From the NCBI GenBank assembly GCA_011525095.1, contig WTIV01000202.1:1477-17355 (forward strand): DNA of 15,879 nucleotides. The letters run 5' to 3'. A model generated the notes under the pieces. That model made no database searches. It saw nothing but the letters and a program-made list of their open reading frames with translations, and was not told the DNA's origin. Made by a program: the position numbers and the translations under genes. Positions 7,393-14,703 of this stretch are shown in pieces. The first letter of the stretch is position 1; each line of letters opens with the position of its first letter. This DNA comes from Methanobacteriota archaeon (GTDB lineage: Archaea; Thermoplasmatota; Poseidoniia; Poseidoniales; Poseidoniaceae).

Positions 7393-7473
7393 TCCGTATC
7401 CATCAAAAGCAATGATTGGTCTGAATATTCAGAGCAATCTATCCCAGAAAAACTAGGATCAACTAGTGCTGGG

Positions 7474-9081
7474 ATGAAACTGAACACGCCTCTTGTTGGA
7501 TGGGGTGCATTTTCTGCTACCTTCCGTGCCATGTTTATTGAGGAATTTAGAGAGAATCTCGATTTTGCAAAGAAAAGAAGAATCCTACTGTTCCCACTGT
7601 TGGTCGCCCTTGTGACAATGGTTGCCACAATCGGTCTTCAATTCCTAGTGGGAGAAGGTGCGGCTCAGGTAACGGATACTGAATCTAATGCATTCACTTG
7701 GGAAGAGATGCGTTTTGCCCTTCATCTTCCGTTGTTATTCTTTAGTTTGGGAATGGGATCATTCGCATTCCTCGGTAGAGAAAAGGTCCTTGCTAGAACT
7801 GGAACCAAGAACTACCTCCTTGCATCTCCTGCACTACAGCCACTGACCAATCCTACTGCACATTTTGCCTACTACGTCAAAGATTTGACCTATTACGTGA
7901 TGCTAATTCTGACTCCTGTAATCTCTGGAATGGCAATCGGCATTCTTCTTGAGAATTTTACCAGTGTAAGTACTCCTCTTGAATTCAGTAGCCTGCCAAG
8001 AACATGGGTCGCTATGTCTGTAACATTAGCACAAGGCTTGGCATTCAGTTTCATAGCATCATCACTTTGGCTTCTTGGAGGATGGTTTAGCCGTCTTACA
8101 CCTATTTTTGTTATTGGACTCGGAACTACGATCGGTCTGGGATTGATGCCTCGACAATACTTCCTGTGGGGCCTAGCAACACAACAACCAGACGGCCTGC
8201 TGCTGGCAGTTCCTGCTCTTTCAGCATCCATATTCTTGGCCTGGATCGCTTCACAACTTGTTCTAGATGACTTTGAAGTGAAAGTAGTTTCAAAGAAAGA
8301 GATATTTTTGCCAGCATGGGATAGACTGAGATTCCTTGGTAGTGGCCCTCTAAGATTGCTGGTTGCTAAAGAGGTGGTAGATCTCATTCGCTCGGGCTCA
8401 TTGAAGAAGATGACAGTGTCCTATTCAGTTCCGTTAATCGTGTTGCTAATGATGGCGTGGTTAGTCGATTTTGCAGAAGCTCCTATTCCGATTAATCTGC
8501 TATCTTATGCCCCATTTTTGGGATTCTTTGGCTTCAACTTCTACTCGTGGCTAACCGCTTTGGACTCTCCCGAACACATGAATGGATTACCGCTTAGCGT
8601 TCCACAATTAATCAGAGCGAAAGTCACAGTTTACTTCCTCGCTACAACATGGATTTCAGTTATTTTCCTATGCTTGATGGCATGGAGGCTCGATGAATGG
8701 GCTGTATTGCCGGTCGGCTTGGTTGTAATGATTGCAAACAGTATCTACATCGTTTGCTTGACTGCATTCTTGATGGGCCTTGCTCCAAACAAGGCAATTT
8801 TCGATGCTAAGATCATGACATGGTTCTGGATTGGAACAGTTCTGCCACTACTAGCATTATTCTTACTTTCATTTACACAAGGTGATGTATCATTCTACGA
8901 GAATTGGGCAGACCAGGTGCAAGACAAGGGTCTGCAAGCAGAGGCTGTTGAATTTGACAACGAAAGAATGGCAACAGGATTCAAGGGAATTTTAGCCGTA
9001 AGCGCCTGTTTGGTGGCTGCTGCAATTTTGTTGATGAAACTGCTTGACCGCAAATGGGGAAGGGCAGAGTTCAACAATTGA
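7474..9081 (+). CDS. ABC exporter permease, 12 predicted helices in two halves
   Basis: From ATG 7474 the protein has 535 residues and about twelve hydrophobic helices in two groups of six (first half ~38-59, 83-101, 140-159, 178-203, 210-231, 241-262; second half ~316-331, 343-361, 384-404, 411-436, 449-468, 503-523). Each half is preceded by an amphipathic, charged segment (IEEFRENLDFAKKRR at 22-36; LLVAKEVVDLIRSGSLKK at 295-312), as in ABC-2 type permeases. A single chain may therefore supply both halves of the channel for the ATPase encoded upstream. The start is uncertain: the frame is open back to 7351 and ATG 7474 has no SD, while GGAGGAG at 7378-7384 sits 5 bases before an in-frame CTG at 7390 that would add 28 residues. 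It is followed after 18 bases by the UPF0200 gene. Confidence 0.88.
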   Translation: MKLNTPLVGWGAFSATFRAMFIEEFRENLDFAKKRRILLFPLLVALVTMVATIGLQFLVGEGAAQVTDTESNAFTWEEMRFALHLPLLFFSLGMGSFAFLGREKVLARTGTKNYLLASPALQPLTNPTAHFAYYVKDLTYYVMLILTPVISGMAIGILLENFTSVSTPLEFSSLPRTWVAMSVTLAQGLAFSFIASSLWLLGGWFSRLTPIFVIGLGTTIGLGLMPRQYFLWGLATQQPDGLLLAVPALSASIFLAWIASQLVLDDFEVKVVSKKEIFLPAWDRLRFLGSGPLRLLVAKEVVDLIRSGSLKKMTVSYSVPLIVLLMMAWLVDFAEAPIPINLLSYAPFLGFFGFNFYSWLTALDSPEHMNGLPLSVPQLIRAKVTVYFLATTWISVIFLCLMAWRLDEWAVLPVGLVVMIANSIYIVCLTAFLMGLAPNKAIFDAKIMTWFWIGTVLPLLALFLLSFTQGDVSFYENWADQVQDKGLQAEAVEFDNERMATGFKGILAVSACLVAAAILLMKLLDRKWGRAEFNN

Positions 9082-9099
9082 AACCGCGCCGAACGAATC

Positions 9100-9645
9100 A
9101 TGGGGATCGTATTCGCTGTGAGTGGATTACCTGCAGCCGGTAAGGGCGAGTTCGCAGCAATTTTAGCAGAAACGGGAATTCCTGTTCGGTCCATGGGCGA
9201 TATGGTAAGGGCTGAGGTCAAGGTGAGAGGGATACCTGAGGCGCCCCACGTTTTCGGCGAAGTAGCATCACAGATGAGAGCCGAACATGGTGATGACGTT
9301 CTTGCTCAGAGATTGGTTCAAGCTGTTGATGAGTTGTTATTGGAAAATGAAATCGTTCTAATTGAGGGACTAAGAGGTACTGCAGAACGTGAGGTCTTCT
9401 CAGGTCACTGGGGTGAATCATTCAAGGTGGTGGCTATCACCGCATCTAAACAACTCAGATTCGAAAGAGTCCAATCAAGAGCACGCTCTGAAGATGGTGA
9501 TCTTTCAGACTTGGAAGCACGCGATAAAAGAGAAACTGGATGGGGATTGGATGTTATTATTCAAGAAGCGGATTTTTCTTTCCCTAACGAATCGGATTTA
9601 GCCGATTTGAAAACTCGAGTTTCGGCTTGGCTAGATAACCTGTGA
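9100..9645 (+). CDS. UPF0200 family P-loop nucleotide kinase-like protein
   Basis: At 181 residues this matches the archaeal UPF0200 family, related to dephospho-CoA, adenylate and cytidylate kinases. It has the P-loop SGLPAAGKGE (8-17), SMGDMVRAEV (31-40), VLIEGLRG (86-93, Walker-B-like), VAITASKQLRFERVQSR (111-127) and the lid-like RDKRETGWGLD (141-151) followed by the AD..F.N pattern. A small-molecule or nucleotide phosphotransfer in the cytoplasm is likely; the real substrate of the family is not known to me. It lies 18 bases after the permease and is probably co-transcribed with the exporter. Its stop codon sits inside the 5' arm of a strong hairpin. No SD is visible before ATG 9100. Confidence 0.85.
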   Translation: MGIVFAVSGLPAAGKGEFAAILAETGIPVRSMGDMVRAEVKVRGIPEAPHVFGEVASQMRAEHGDDVLAQRLVQAVDELLLENEIVLIEGLRGTAEREVFSGHWGESFKVVAITASKQLRFERVQSRARSEDGDLSDLEARDKRETGWGLDVIIQEADFSFPNESDLADLKTRVSAWLDNL

Positions 9646-9666
9646 GAGGGCCCGTAGGGCCCCTCA
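9643..9666 (+). terminator. Strong GC-rich hairpin at the end of the exporter/UPF0200 operon
   Basis: TGAG-a-GGGCCC, loop GTA, GGGCCC-CTCA: a 10-base-pair stem with one bulged A (9647) and a three-base loop. It begins at the TGA stop of the UPF0200 gene. It is far more GC-rich than its surroundings. No T-tract follows (next bases CAATGGCG), so it does not match a simple T-rich archaeal terminator; an mRNA 3'-end stabiliser, processing site or attenuator before the pilus operon are alternatives. Confidence 0.45.
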
Positions 9667-9725
9667 CAATGGCGAAAGGTCATAACCGAGAGTAACCGTG
9701 TCTCAAGTGTTAGGGGGTGCTACGT
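9667..9725 (+). promoter_or_regulatory. Leader of the pilus operon, with SD AGGGGGTG
   Basis: The 59 bases between the hairpin and ATG 9726 hold the likely promoter or leader of the pilus operon. CGAAA (9673-9677) followed by TCATAA (9680-9685) loosely resembles a BRE/TATA pair that would place the transcript start near 9708; this is weak. AGGGGGTG (9712-9719) lies 6 bases before ATG 9726 and argues for that start rather than the in-frame GTG at 9717, which is part of the SD itself. Confidence 0.4.
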
Positions 9726-11249
9726 ATGGCAAGAAAAGGTGGTGGAGGCCAAAGGAGGCAAAGAAACCAGCAGCGCGCAATGTACGATGAACTTGACAAA
9801 TACCCTGTCATGCCACCCCATGCGTTTGCTAGAATTGTTCGTGATAAGAGGACACTGAACATCATTTACCAAATCATCGAACCTCCGTTGAACAAGAAGG
9901 AACAAGAGTGGAGAGATGAGTTATTGGATATCTTCATCCGTTCACTAACCGCTAACATCGAAGAAATCGATGCTGACCCTACGGCATACCTGCGTACTGC
10001 GATGGACAAAGTCATCAAGGCTTACGGAATGAAAATTAACAAGAAATCCAAATCCAAACTCTTCTACTACCTTCGCCGTGACCTGGTTGGTTATGGGAAA
10101 ATGGACGTACTGATGAACGACGCTAACGTGGAAGATATTTCCTTAGACGGAACAAATGTTCCAATTTTCGCATATCACAGAAAATTCGAATCTGTGGAAA
10201 CTACCTGTGTTTGGGAAACCGACGAAGAATTGGAATCTTACGTTATCAAACTAGCACAGCGTTGTGGAAAGCACATTTCGGTAGCGGATCCATTGCTGGA
10301 TGCTACGCTGATGGACGGTTCAAGAATCGTCATGAAATTAGGAAGAGAAGTTTCAACAAGAGGTTCAGCCTTCTGTATTCGAAGATTCAAGGATGACCCG
10401 TTCTCGCCATGTGACATTATCGCTTTCCGTACATTGTCTTCACTGATGGGAGCATACCTTTGGGTTGCGTTCCAGAATGAAGTTCCGATGCTGTTCGTGG
10501 GTGGAACTGCATCTGGAAAGACAACAACGCTCAACGCTATGTGTATCTTCATTCCTTGGCAGATGAAGATTGTAAGCATCGAATCCACACGTGAAGTAAA
10601 CATCCCTCAACCGAACTGGGTTCCTGGTCTAACAAGACAAGGTTTCGGTGGTGAATCGAATGAAGGTGAAATCGGAGAATTCGAATTGCTAAAGGCTGCT
10701 CTTCGTGAACGACCAGAATACATTATTGTGGGTGAAATCCGTGGTGCAGAAGCGTACGTATTGTTCCAGGCAATGGCAACGGGCCACTGTGCTTATTCAA
10801 CGGTGCACGCGGATTCTGTACCTTCCCTTGTTCACAGATTAGAGAACAAGCCGATCGATATTCCACGTGTATTGCTACCTGCTCTAGAAGCCTGTGCGAT
10901 TCAGATTCAAACTCGTATTAACGGTCGACGTGTCAGAAGAACCAAGCAAATTGTAGAAATTGTTGGTATCGATCCAAACTCTTTGGAAGTAATCACAAAT
11001 GAAGTATTCAGATGGAACGTAGCCAATGACGATTTCATATTCTCTGGAAAATCTTACGTTCTTGAGAAGATCATGGTCAAAATCAATTTCAGCCAAGATG
11101 AAATGCGTCGTGAACTAAGAACACGAAAGAGAATCTTGGAATGGATGGTTTTGAACGATATTAGAAAAGCCGACCAAGTGAGTCAAATTATCACAGAGTA
11201 TTACGTCAGGCCGCATGAAATTCTAGCACGTGTTGATGGTCTACGCTGA
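9726..11249 (+). CDS. Type IV pilus / type II secretion ATPase (TadA/FlaI/VirB11-like)
   Basis: From ATG 9726 (chosen because AGGGGGTG lies 6 bases upstream) the protein has 507 residues, normal for archaeal secretion ATPases. The order is: a basic Gly/Arg-rich N-terminus, an N-terminal domain (~20-230) with DVLMNDANVEDISLDG (127-142), then the ATPase core with Walker A GGTASGKTT (259-267), the acidic box IESTRE (285-290), Walker B YIIVGEIRGAEA (332-343) and the His box STVHAD (358-363). These hexameric enzymes hydrolyse ATP at the cytoplasmic face to push pilins into a filament or move an archaellum. The first gene of a five-gene operon, it is followed by two TadC-like genes and two pseudopilin-like genes, so a pilus or secretion pseudopilus fits better than an archaellum (no archaellin or FlaH-like gene here). 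Confidence 0.93.
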   Translation: MARKGGGGQRRQRNQQRAMYDELDKYPVMPPHAFARIVRDKRTLNIIYQIIEPPLNKKEQEWRDELLDIFIRSLTANIEEIDADPTAYLRTAMDKVIKAYGMKINKKSKSKLFYYLRRDLVGYGKMDVLMNDANVEDISLDGTNVPIFAYHRKFESVETTCVWETDEELESYVIKLAQRCGKHISVADPLLDATLMDGSRIVMKLGREVSTRGSAFCIRRFKDDPFSPCDIIAFRTLSSLMGAYLWVAFQNEVPMLFVGGTASGKTTTLNAMCIFIPWQMKIVSIESTREVNIPQPNWVPGLTRQGFGGESNEGEIGEFELLKAALRERPEYIIVGEIRGAEAYVLFQAMATGHCAYSTVHADSVPSLVHRLENKPIDIPRVLLPALEACAIQIQTRINGRRVRRTKQIVEIVGIDPNSLEVITNEVFRWNVANDDFIFSGKSYVLEKIMVKINFSQDEMRRELRTRKRILEWMVLNDIRKADQVSQIITEYYVRPHEILARVDGLR

Positions 11250-11272
11250 TTCAAGAAAAAGGGGGCTAAATC

Positions 11273-12292
11273 ATGGAGTTAACCGCATGGCAGAAAATTT
11301 GTCATCGCATCCTTGGTAGGGCATTCAAGAAGAGAGCCAGAGGAGACGCGAAATTATCTGATGACCTCGTTAAGGGGAACATGCCTATTATGCCTGAGGT
11401 ATACATGGCCCAATTATTCGTAACTACTGTAGCAGTAACTATCATCTGTGCGATTTTACTTGTTGGGGTATTCCTTCCTGATATTGGCCTAATCGCTTGG
11501 TACGAATCAAGACCAGACATGAATTACGCACTCGCATGCTATGAATGGGAATACTGGAATGCAGACTTGGTCGATGAAACCCTCGAGAGCAGAGGTTGCC
11601 CGTACTTCCAATACATGGAATTCCCAATATTTGCAAAGATTCTGATTCCTGTTTTACTCGGGTTCATAGTTCCATTTGGAACTTTCAGATTCCTGAAGGG
11701 GTCTGCAGCAAGAGCAGCACACTCTAGAGGAGTAGCACTTGAGAAGTACCTTCCATACGCTGCTTCCTACACAGCCGCAATGGCTGCTGCGAATGCAACA
11801 CCTCACAAGATTTTCAAATCTCTTGCATTAAATGGAGACATCTACGGTGAAATCGCATACGATGCTTCGATGATATATCGAGACGTTTCGTTGTTAGGTT
11901 ATGATTTACTGACTGCGATGAAAATGGCTGTAGACAGAGCAGCTTCACCATGGATGACTGAATTCTTCCAAGGAATGGTTGGTACACTGACGGCTGGAGG
12001 TTCACTGAAATTGTACTTCCTGAACCGTGCCGAACACTACATGCGTGAGAACAGAACAAGATTGCAAGAGTTCCTTGAATCCCTCGCAATGCTTGCAGAA
12101 TCATACGTTGTTGTTGCTGTAGCAATGCCACTGTTCCTTATCGTTATGTTGGTAATTATGTTCTGGGTTAGCGGTGCAGGTGCACAGATGGAAGAGAGTA
12201 CCCTGTATGCGGTGGTTCTACTTGTATTGCCTATGATTCACGCTATGTTTGCGTTTATTGTTTGGTCATCAAGTGAAGAGCAAAAGATGTGA
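11273..12292 (+). CDS. tadC: TadC-like pilus platform protein (T2SSF domain), short form
   Basis: This 339-residue membrane protein has the platform layout: helices at ~44-70 and ~118-141, a long cytoplasmic T2SSF region (~142-272, containing KYLPYAASYTAAMAAANATP and FFQGMVGTLTAGGSL), then helices at ~274-300 and ~309-331. The cytoplasmic helices contact the secretion ATPase and transmit its motion to the growing pilus. The loop between helices 1 and 2 (~71-117) faces outward, is acidic/aromatic, and carries two cysteines (Cys89, Cys109) that could pair. Twenty-three bases separate it from the ATPase gene; GGGGG at 11261-11265 is the probable SD. The symbol is by analogy with the Tad system; PilC or FlaJ-like names are equally defensible. 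Confidence 0.87.
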   Translation: MELTAWQKICHRILGRAFKKRARGDAKLSDDLVKGNMPIMPEVYMAQLFVTTVAVTIICAILLVGVFLPDIGLIAWYESRPDMNYALACYEWEYWNADLVDETLESRGCPYFQYMEFPIFAKILIPVLLGFIVPFGTFRFLKGSAARAAHSRGVALEKYLPYAASYTAAMAAANATPHKIFKSLALNGDIYGEIAYDASMIYRDVSLLGYDLLTAMKMAVDRAASPWMTEFFQGMVGTLTAGGSLKLYFLNRAEHYMRENRTRLQEFLESLAMLAESYVVVAVAMPLFLIVMLVIMFWVSGAGAQMEESTLYAVVLLVLPMIHAMFAFIVWSSSEEQKM

Positions 12293-12295
12293 TGG

Positions 12296-12303
12296 GGAGG
12301 TGA
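12296..12303 (+). promoter_or_regulatory. Ribosome binding site GGAGGTGA of the second platform gene
   Basis: GGAGGTGA is a full match to the anti-SD at archaeal 16S rRNA 3' ends and lies 4 bases before ATG 12308. It is the best SD in the window and suggests high expression within the pilus operon. Confidence 0.8.
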
Positions 12304-12307
12304 GATA

Positions 12308-13822
12308 ATGGCACGCAAGAAGAAGGAGAAAATCACCGTAAAGTTAGACTTACCAAAAGACGATAATACTCTTACGAAATTGTATGCTATTCTCGGTGTC
12401 AGCATTTTTCTTGGCCTTGCATCATTCACTTTTTGGGTCACCAATTCACACTTCACAACCTCTCCTAATGGACAACCATTGTTCGTGAACACGGTTTGTG
12501 GATATGACCCAAATTACATTCCAACCTTTGACGATAACGAATCATGTCAATTCGATTTGCTGAAAGATGAGCCTGACCAACTGGTCATGGTTCCTGAGGA
12601 GCCGTGGAAGGAATTCGTCGGACTGGGTCAGTTATTCGATGTCCCAGGGATGGACGAGAACGTGACTGCTAACGTTTTACCCGACCAAACCATGACTGGA
12701 ACATGTGATGTCGAAGCCGCTATTCCTTCCGACTATTCCTTCATAATTTATGACCCTGCAGGTCAAGAAATGACGAGGTACAGAGGCAATACTCACTCCA
12801 ATGATGACGATTGTCAAATTTACATCCAGAATGTCGAGAAAGGAAACTTGTACCAAGTTGTTATCACCTCAGAGAACGTAGTTCAACAAGCAACGTTCAA
12901 ATTGAAGATGGACTACTATGATGGCATCCCTGAAAATATGAATAACAAATCACAGTGGATTGGCCCAGAGGTGGAACTAGGCGGTCTATCATTGAGACCA
13001 ACCATTTTCTTGAACTTCTTCGGTTTAGGTTTCTTCATAATGTTCTGGCCGGCTTCATACTACTGGGACAGAGTTAAAGAAAAGACGAACCAGATGGAAG
13101 AAAAATTCCCTGATTTCCTGAGAGACCTTGCAGAATACTGGAAAGGTGGCTTGTCCATGACGGTGGCGGTTCAAACGTTAGCGACGAGTGAATACGGTGC
13201 CTTGAATCACGAAGTTAAGAAAATGAGTGACCAGTTATCTTGGGGTGTAGCATTCGGTGACGTTATCGAAATGTTCGCAGCAAGGGTTGGAACACCGCTT
13301 GTTTTGCGTGCTATATCGCTGATTTCTGAAGCGAATAGAGCGGGTGGTAAGATTTCTGATATTCTAGTTACTGCTGCTAACGACAGTCGTGAATTGAAGT
13401 TCCTTGAGGGCGAGAGAAAACGTTCGATTGCATCGTATATTTCCGTTATTTGGACATCCTACGGTGTTTTCCTAGGTGTTATTGTCGTTCTAGCTAAGGT
13501 TTTCATTCCTGCTATTGCGGGTTCGAACTCTGATTCTGAAGATGGTGGTGGAGGCCAGCAGTTAGGAAACATGGTCATTCGAAACATCGAGCCTCTGTTC
13601 TTCCTTACGATTTTCTATTATGGTGTAACAATGCAGGCATTAGGAAATGGTTCGATGGCTGGACTCATGGCTACTGGTCGATTCACAAGTGGAATGAAGC
13701 ACTCTGGATTGATGATTCTGCTAGCAATTATGTGCTTCAACATAATTGTATTCTCACCAGATCTCATCGGTGTAACGACCTTACCGCAGTTGAGTCCTGC
13801 AGCAGGTACATTCTCGCCATGA
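12308..13822 (+). CDS. TadC-like pilus platform protein with a four-cysteine extracytoplasmic domain
   Basis: This 504-residue protein is the second platform subunit. A Lys-rich cytoplasmic start leads to helix ~24-45, then a ~185-residue soluble stretch (~46-230) that should face outside, then helix ~231-253, a T2SSF cytoplasmic region (~255-375, with KFPDFLRDLAEYWKGGLSM at 266-284 and ISEANRAGGKISDIL at 339-353), and helices ~376-400, ~427-445 and ~466-484. The outer domain has four cysteines (64, 80, 133, 169), enough for two disulfides, and beta-like strands (YSFIIYDPAG, LYQVVITSEN). A Ser/Asp/Gly-rich linker lies at ~405-419. Platform proteins normally have only short outer loops, so this domain is unusual and may guide pilins or contact the cell surface. 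It has the strongest SD in the operon (12296-12303). Confidence 0.88.
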   Translation: MARKKKEKITVKLDLPKDDNTLTKLYAILGVSIFLGLASFTFWVTNSHFTTSPNGQPLFVNTVCGYDPNYIPTFDDNESCQFDLLKDEPDQLVMVPEEPWKEFVGLGQLFDVPGMDENVTANVLPDQTMTGTCDVEAAIPSDYSFIIYDPAGQEMTRYRGNTHSNDDDCQIYIQNVEKGNLYQVVITSENVVQQATFKLKMDYYDGIPENMNNKSQWIGPEVELGGLSLRPTIFLNFFGLGFFIMFWPASYYWDRVKEKTNQMEEKFPDFLRDLAEYWKGGLSMTVAVQTLATSEYGALNHEVKKMSDQLSWGVAFGDVIEMFAARVGTPLVLRAISLISEANRAGGKISDILVTAANDSRELKFLEGERKRSIASYISVIWTSYGVFLGVIVVLAKVFIPAIAGSNSDSEDGGGGQQLGNMVIRNIEPLFFLTIFYYGVTMQALGNGSMAGLMATGRFTSGMKHSGLMILLAIMCFNIIVFSPDLIGVTTLPQLSPAAGTFSP

Positions 13823-13834
13823 GGTGATATCTTG
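13821..13834 (+). promoter_or_regulatory. SD GAGGTGAT and TTG start of the first pseudopilin gene
   Basis: GAGGTGAT (13821-13828) overlaps the stop codon of the preceding gene and lies 3 bases before TTG 13832. No ATG is available in this frame upstream of the hydrophobic segment, so this SD decides the TTG start. Confidence 0.7.
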
Positions 13835-14269
13835 CGTGAGGATGACAATGCACAGATTCACATCCTTGAGATGCTTACTCTGTTTTGGCTATTCTTCATG
13901 ACCGCAGCGTTTCTGATTACGGTTCATGTTCCTGACGAAGCCAGTATTTCTGTCGATGCAGAGATGCAATTCGCAGGAGAGGATGCAATTAATCTTGGTC
14001 TTGCAACACCGGCCTTGGAGAGTGACTATGATTCAAGATTAGCAGAACTTCTTGCAGCAGGCAAGAGTGATGCTGCATGTGAATTAGTTCAGAATTATCT
14101 AGCATCCGGAGTTGAAGCAAATTGCTGGTTAGCGAAGGACTCAGGAACTTCTCAACCCCATGGCGAGGTTGCAACACCTGGCTCTGGTACAGTTAACTCA
14201 CACGGCCTTGTTGTAGTAGACGGTCATCTTTGGACAATTAGTTTGGATTTGTGGGAGCGTGGTTCTTGA
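13832..14269 (+). CDS. Pseudopilin-like secreted/membrane-anchored protein (first)
   Basis: This 145-residue protein starts at TTG with a strong SD. The N-terminus, MREDDNAQIHILEMLTLFWL, has the archaeal pilin-like arrangement of a short charged leader, a Gln after a small residue (Ala7-Gln8), a Glu (Glu13) and then a hydrophobic stretch (~14-32). The pattern (A/G)QxxxLE also occurs in small genes next to pilus ATPase/TadC genes of haloarchaea. A signal-type III cleavage at Ala-Gln is possible but lacks the usual Gly. The mature part (~33-145) has two cysteines (Cys83, Cys98) and ends in beta-like segments (GLVVVDGHLWTISLDLW). It probably is a minor pilin or pseudopilin of this machine. Its TGA overlaps the next ATG (TGATG), indicating coupled translation. 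Confidence 0.72.
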   Translation: MREDDNAQIHILEMLTLFWLFFMTAAFLITVHVPDEASISVDAEMQFAGEDAINLGLATPALESDYDSRLAELLAAGKSDAACELVQNYLASGVEANCWLAKDSGTSQPHGEVATPGSGTVNSHGLVVVDGHLWTISLDLWERGS

Positions 14270-14703
14270 TGCGCTCAAACAACAGGTGTGAAGAAGGGCA
14301 GATGCTACTAGCAACTGGAGTTGTGTTAATGATGTCCCTGCTATCAATGGCAATCTTTGCAGTAAAGATGGCTGGAATCTCAATGCCATATGACACAGCG
14401 GGTGATGATACAATCCAGGCATCCGGAGATATTGCAGACAATCTGCCTGCACTTACCGAAGCAAGAGCACAGGTATGGTATGATTCAGGCCTATCAGAGA
14501 TTGAAAGCGTACAGAAATCAATTGACTCACTCCATGATGACGTGTTGCATCATGGAGAAATTAGAGGTGTTGAGTTGAAACTCCTCAACATTACAGTTAC
14601 CGAATCCGATGGGGTAATTTCAGTATCAAGTGAACTTGGTGCAGCTGATAGAAATTCTATGCTAACTAGAATAATCTCGTTCGAAATCGACTTGGATGCT
14701 TAA
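14269..14703 (+). CDS. Pseudopilin-like protein with type III signal (second)
   Basis: From ATG 14269 (TGATG overlap with the preceding stop) the protein has 144 residues. The leader MRSNNRCEEG is followed by Gln11 and a hydrophobic helix (QMLLATGVVLMMSLLSMAIF, ~11-34), which fits a prepilin-peptidase site after Gly10. The conserved Glu5 of classical pilins is absent, as in some accessory pilin-like proteins of archaeal pilus loci. The soluble part contains a helical region (~58-92) and a beta-like end (VELKLLNITVT..GVISVSSEL). An in-frame GTG at 14251 would add six residues and shift the leader; the ATG is preferred for the coupled overlap. Its TAA lies in a TTAA shared with the convergent kinase gene. 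No prepilin peptidase gene is in the window. Confidence 0.72.
   Translation: MRSNNRCEEGQMLLATGVVLMMSLLSMAIFAVKMAGISMPYDTAGDDTIQASGDIADNLPALTEARAQVWYDSGLSEIESVQKSIDSLHDDVLHHGEIRGVELKLLNITVTESDGVISVSSELGAADRNSMLTRIISFEIDLDA

Noticed and set aside
9669..9695. Eight-codon mini-ORF (MAKGHNRE) in the pilus leader
   Set aside because: It has no SD of its own and is short enough to occur by chance; a leader peptide cannot be supported from one sequence.
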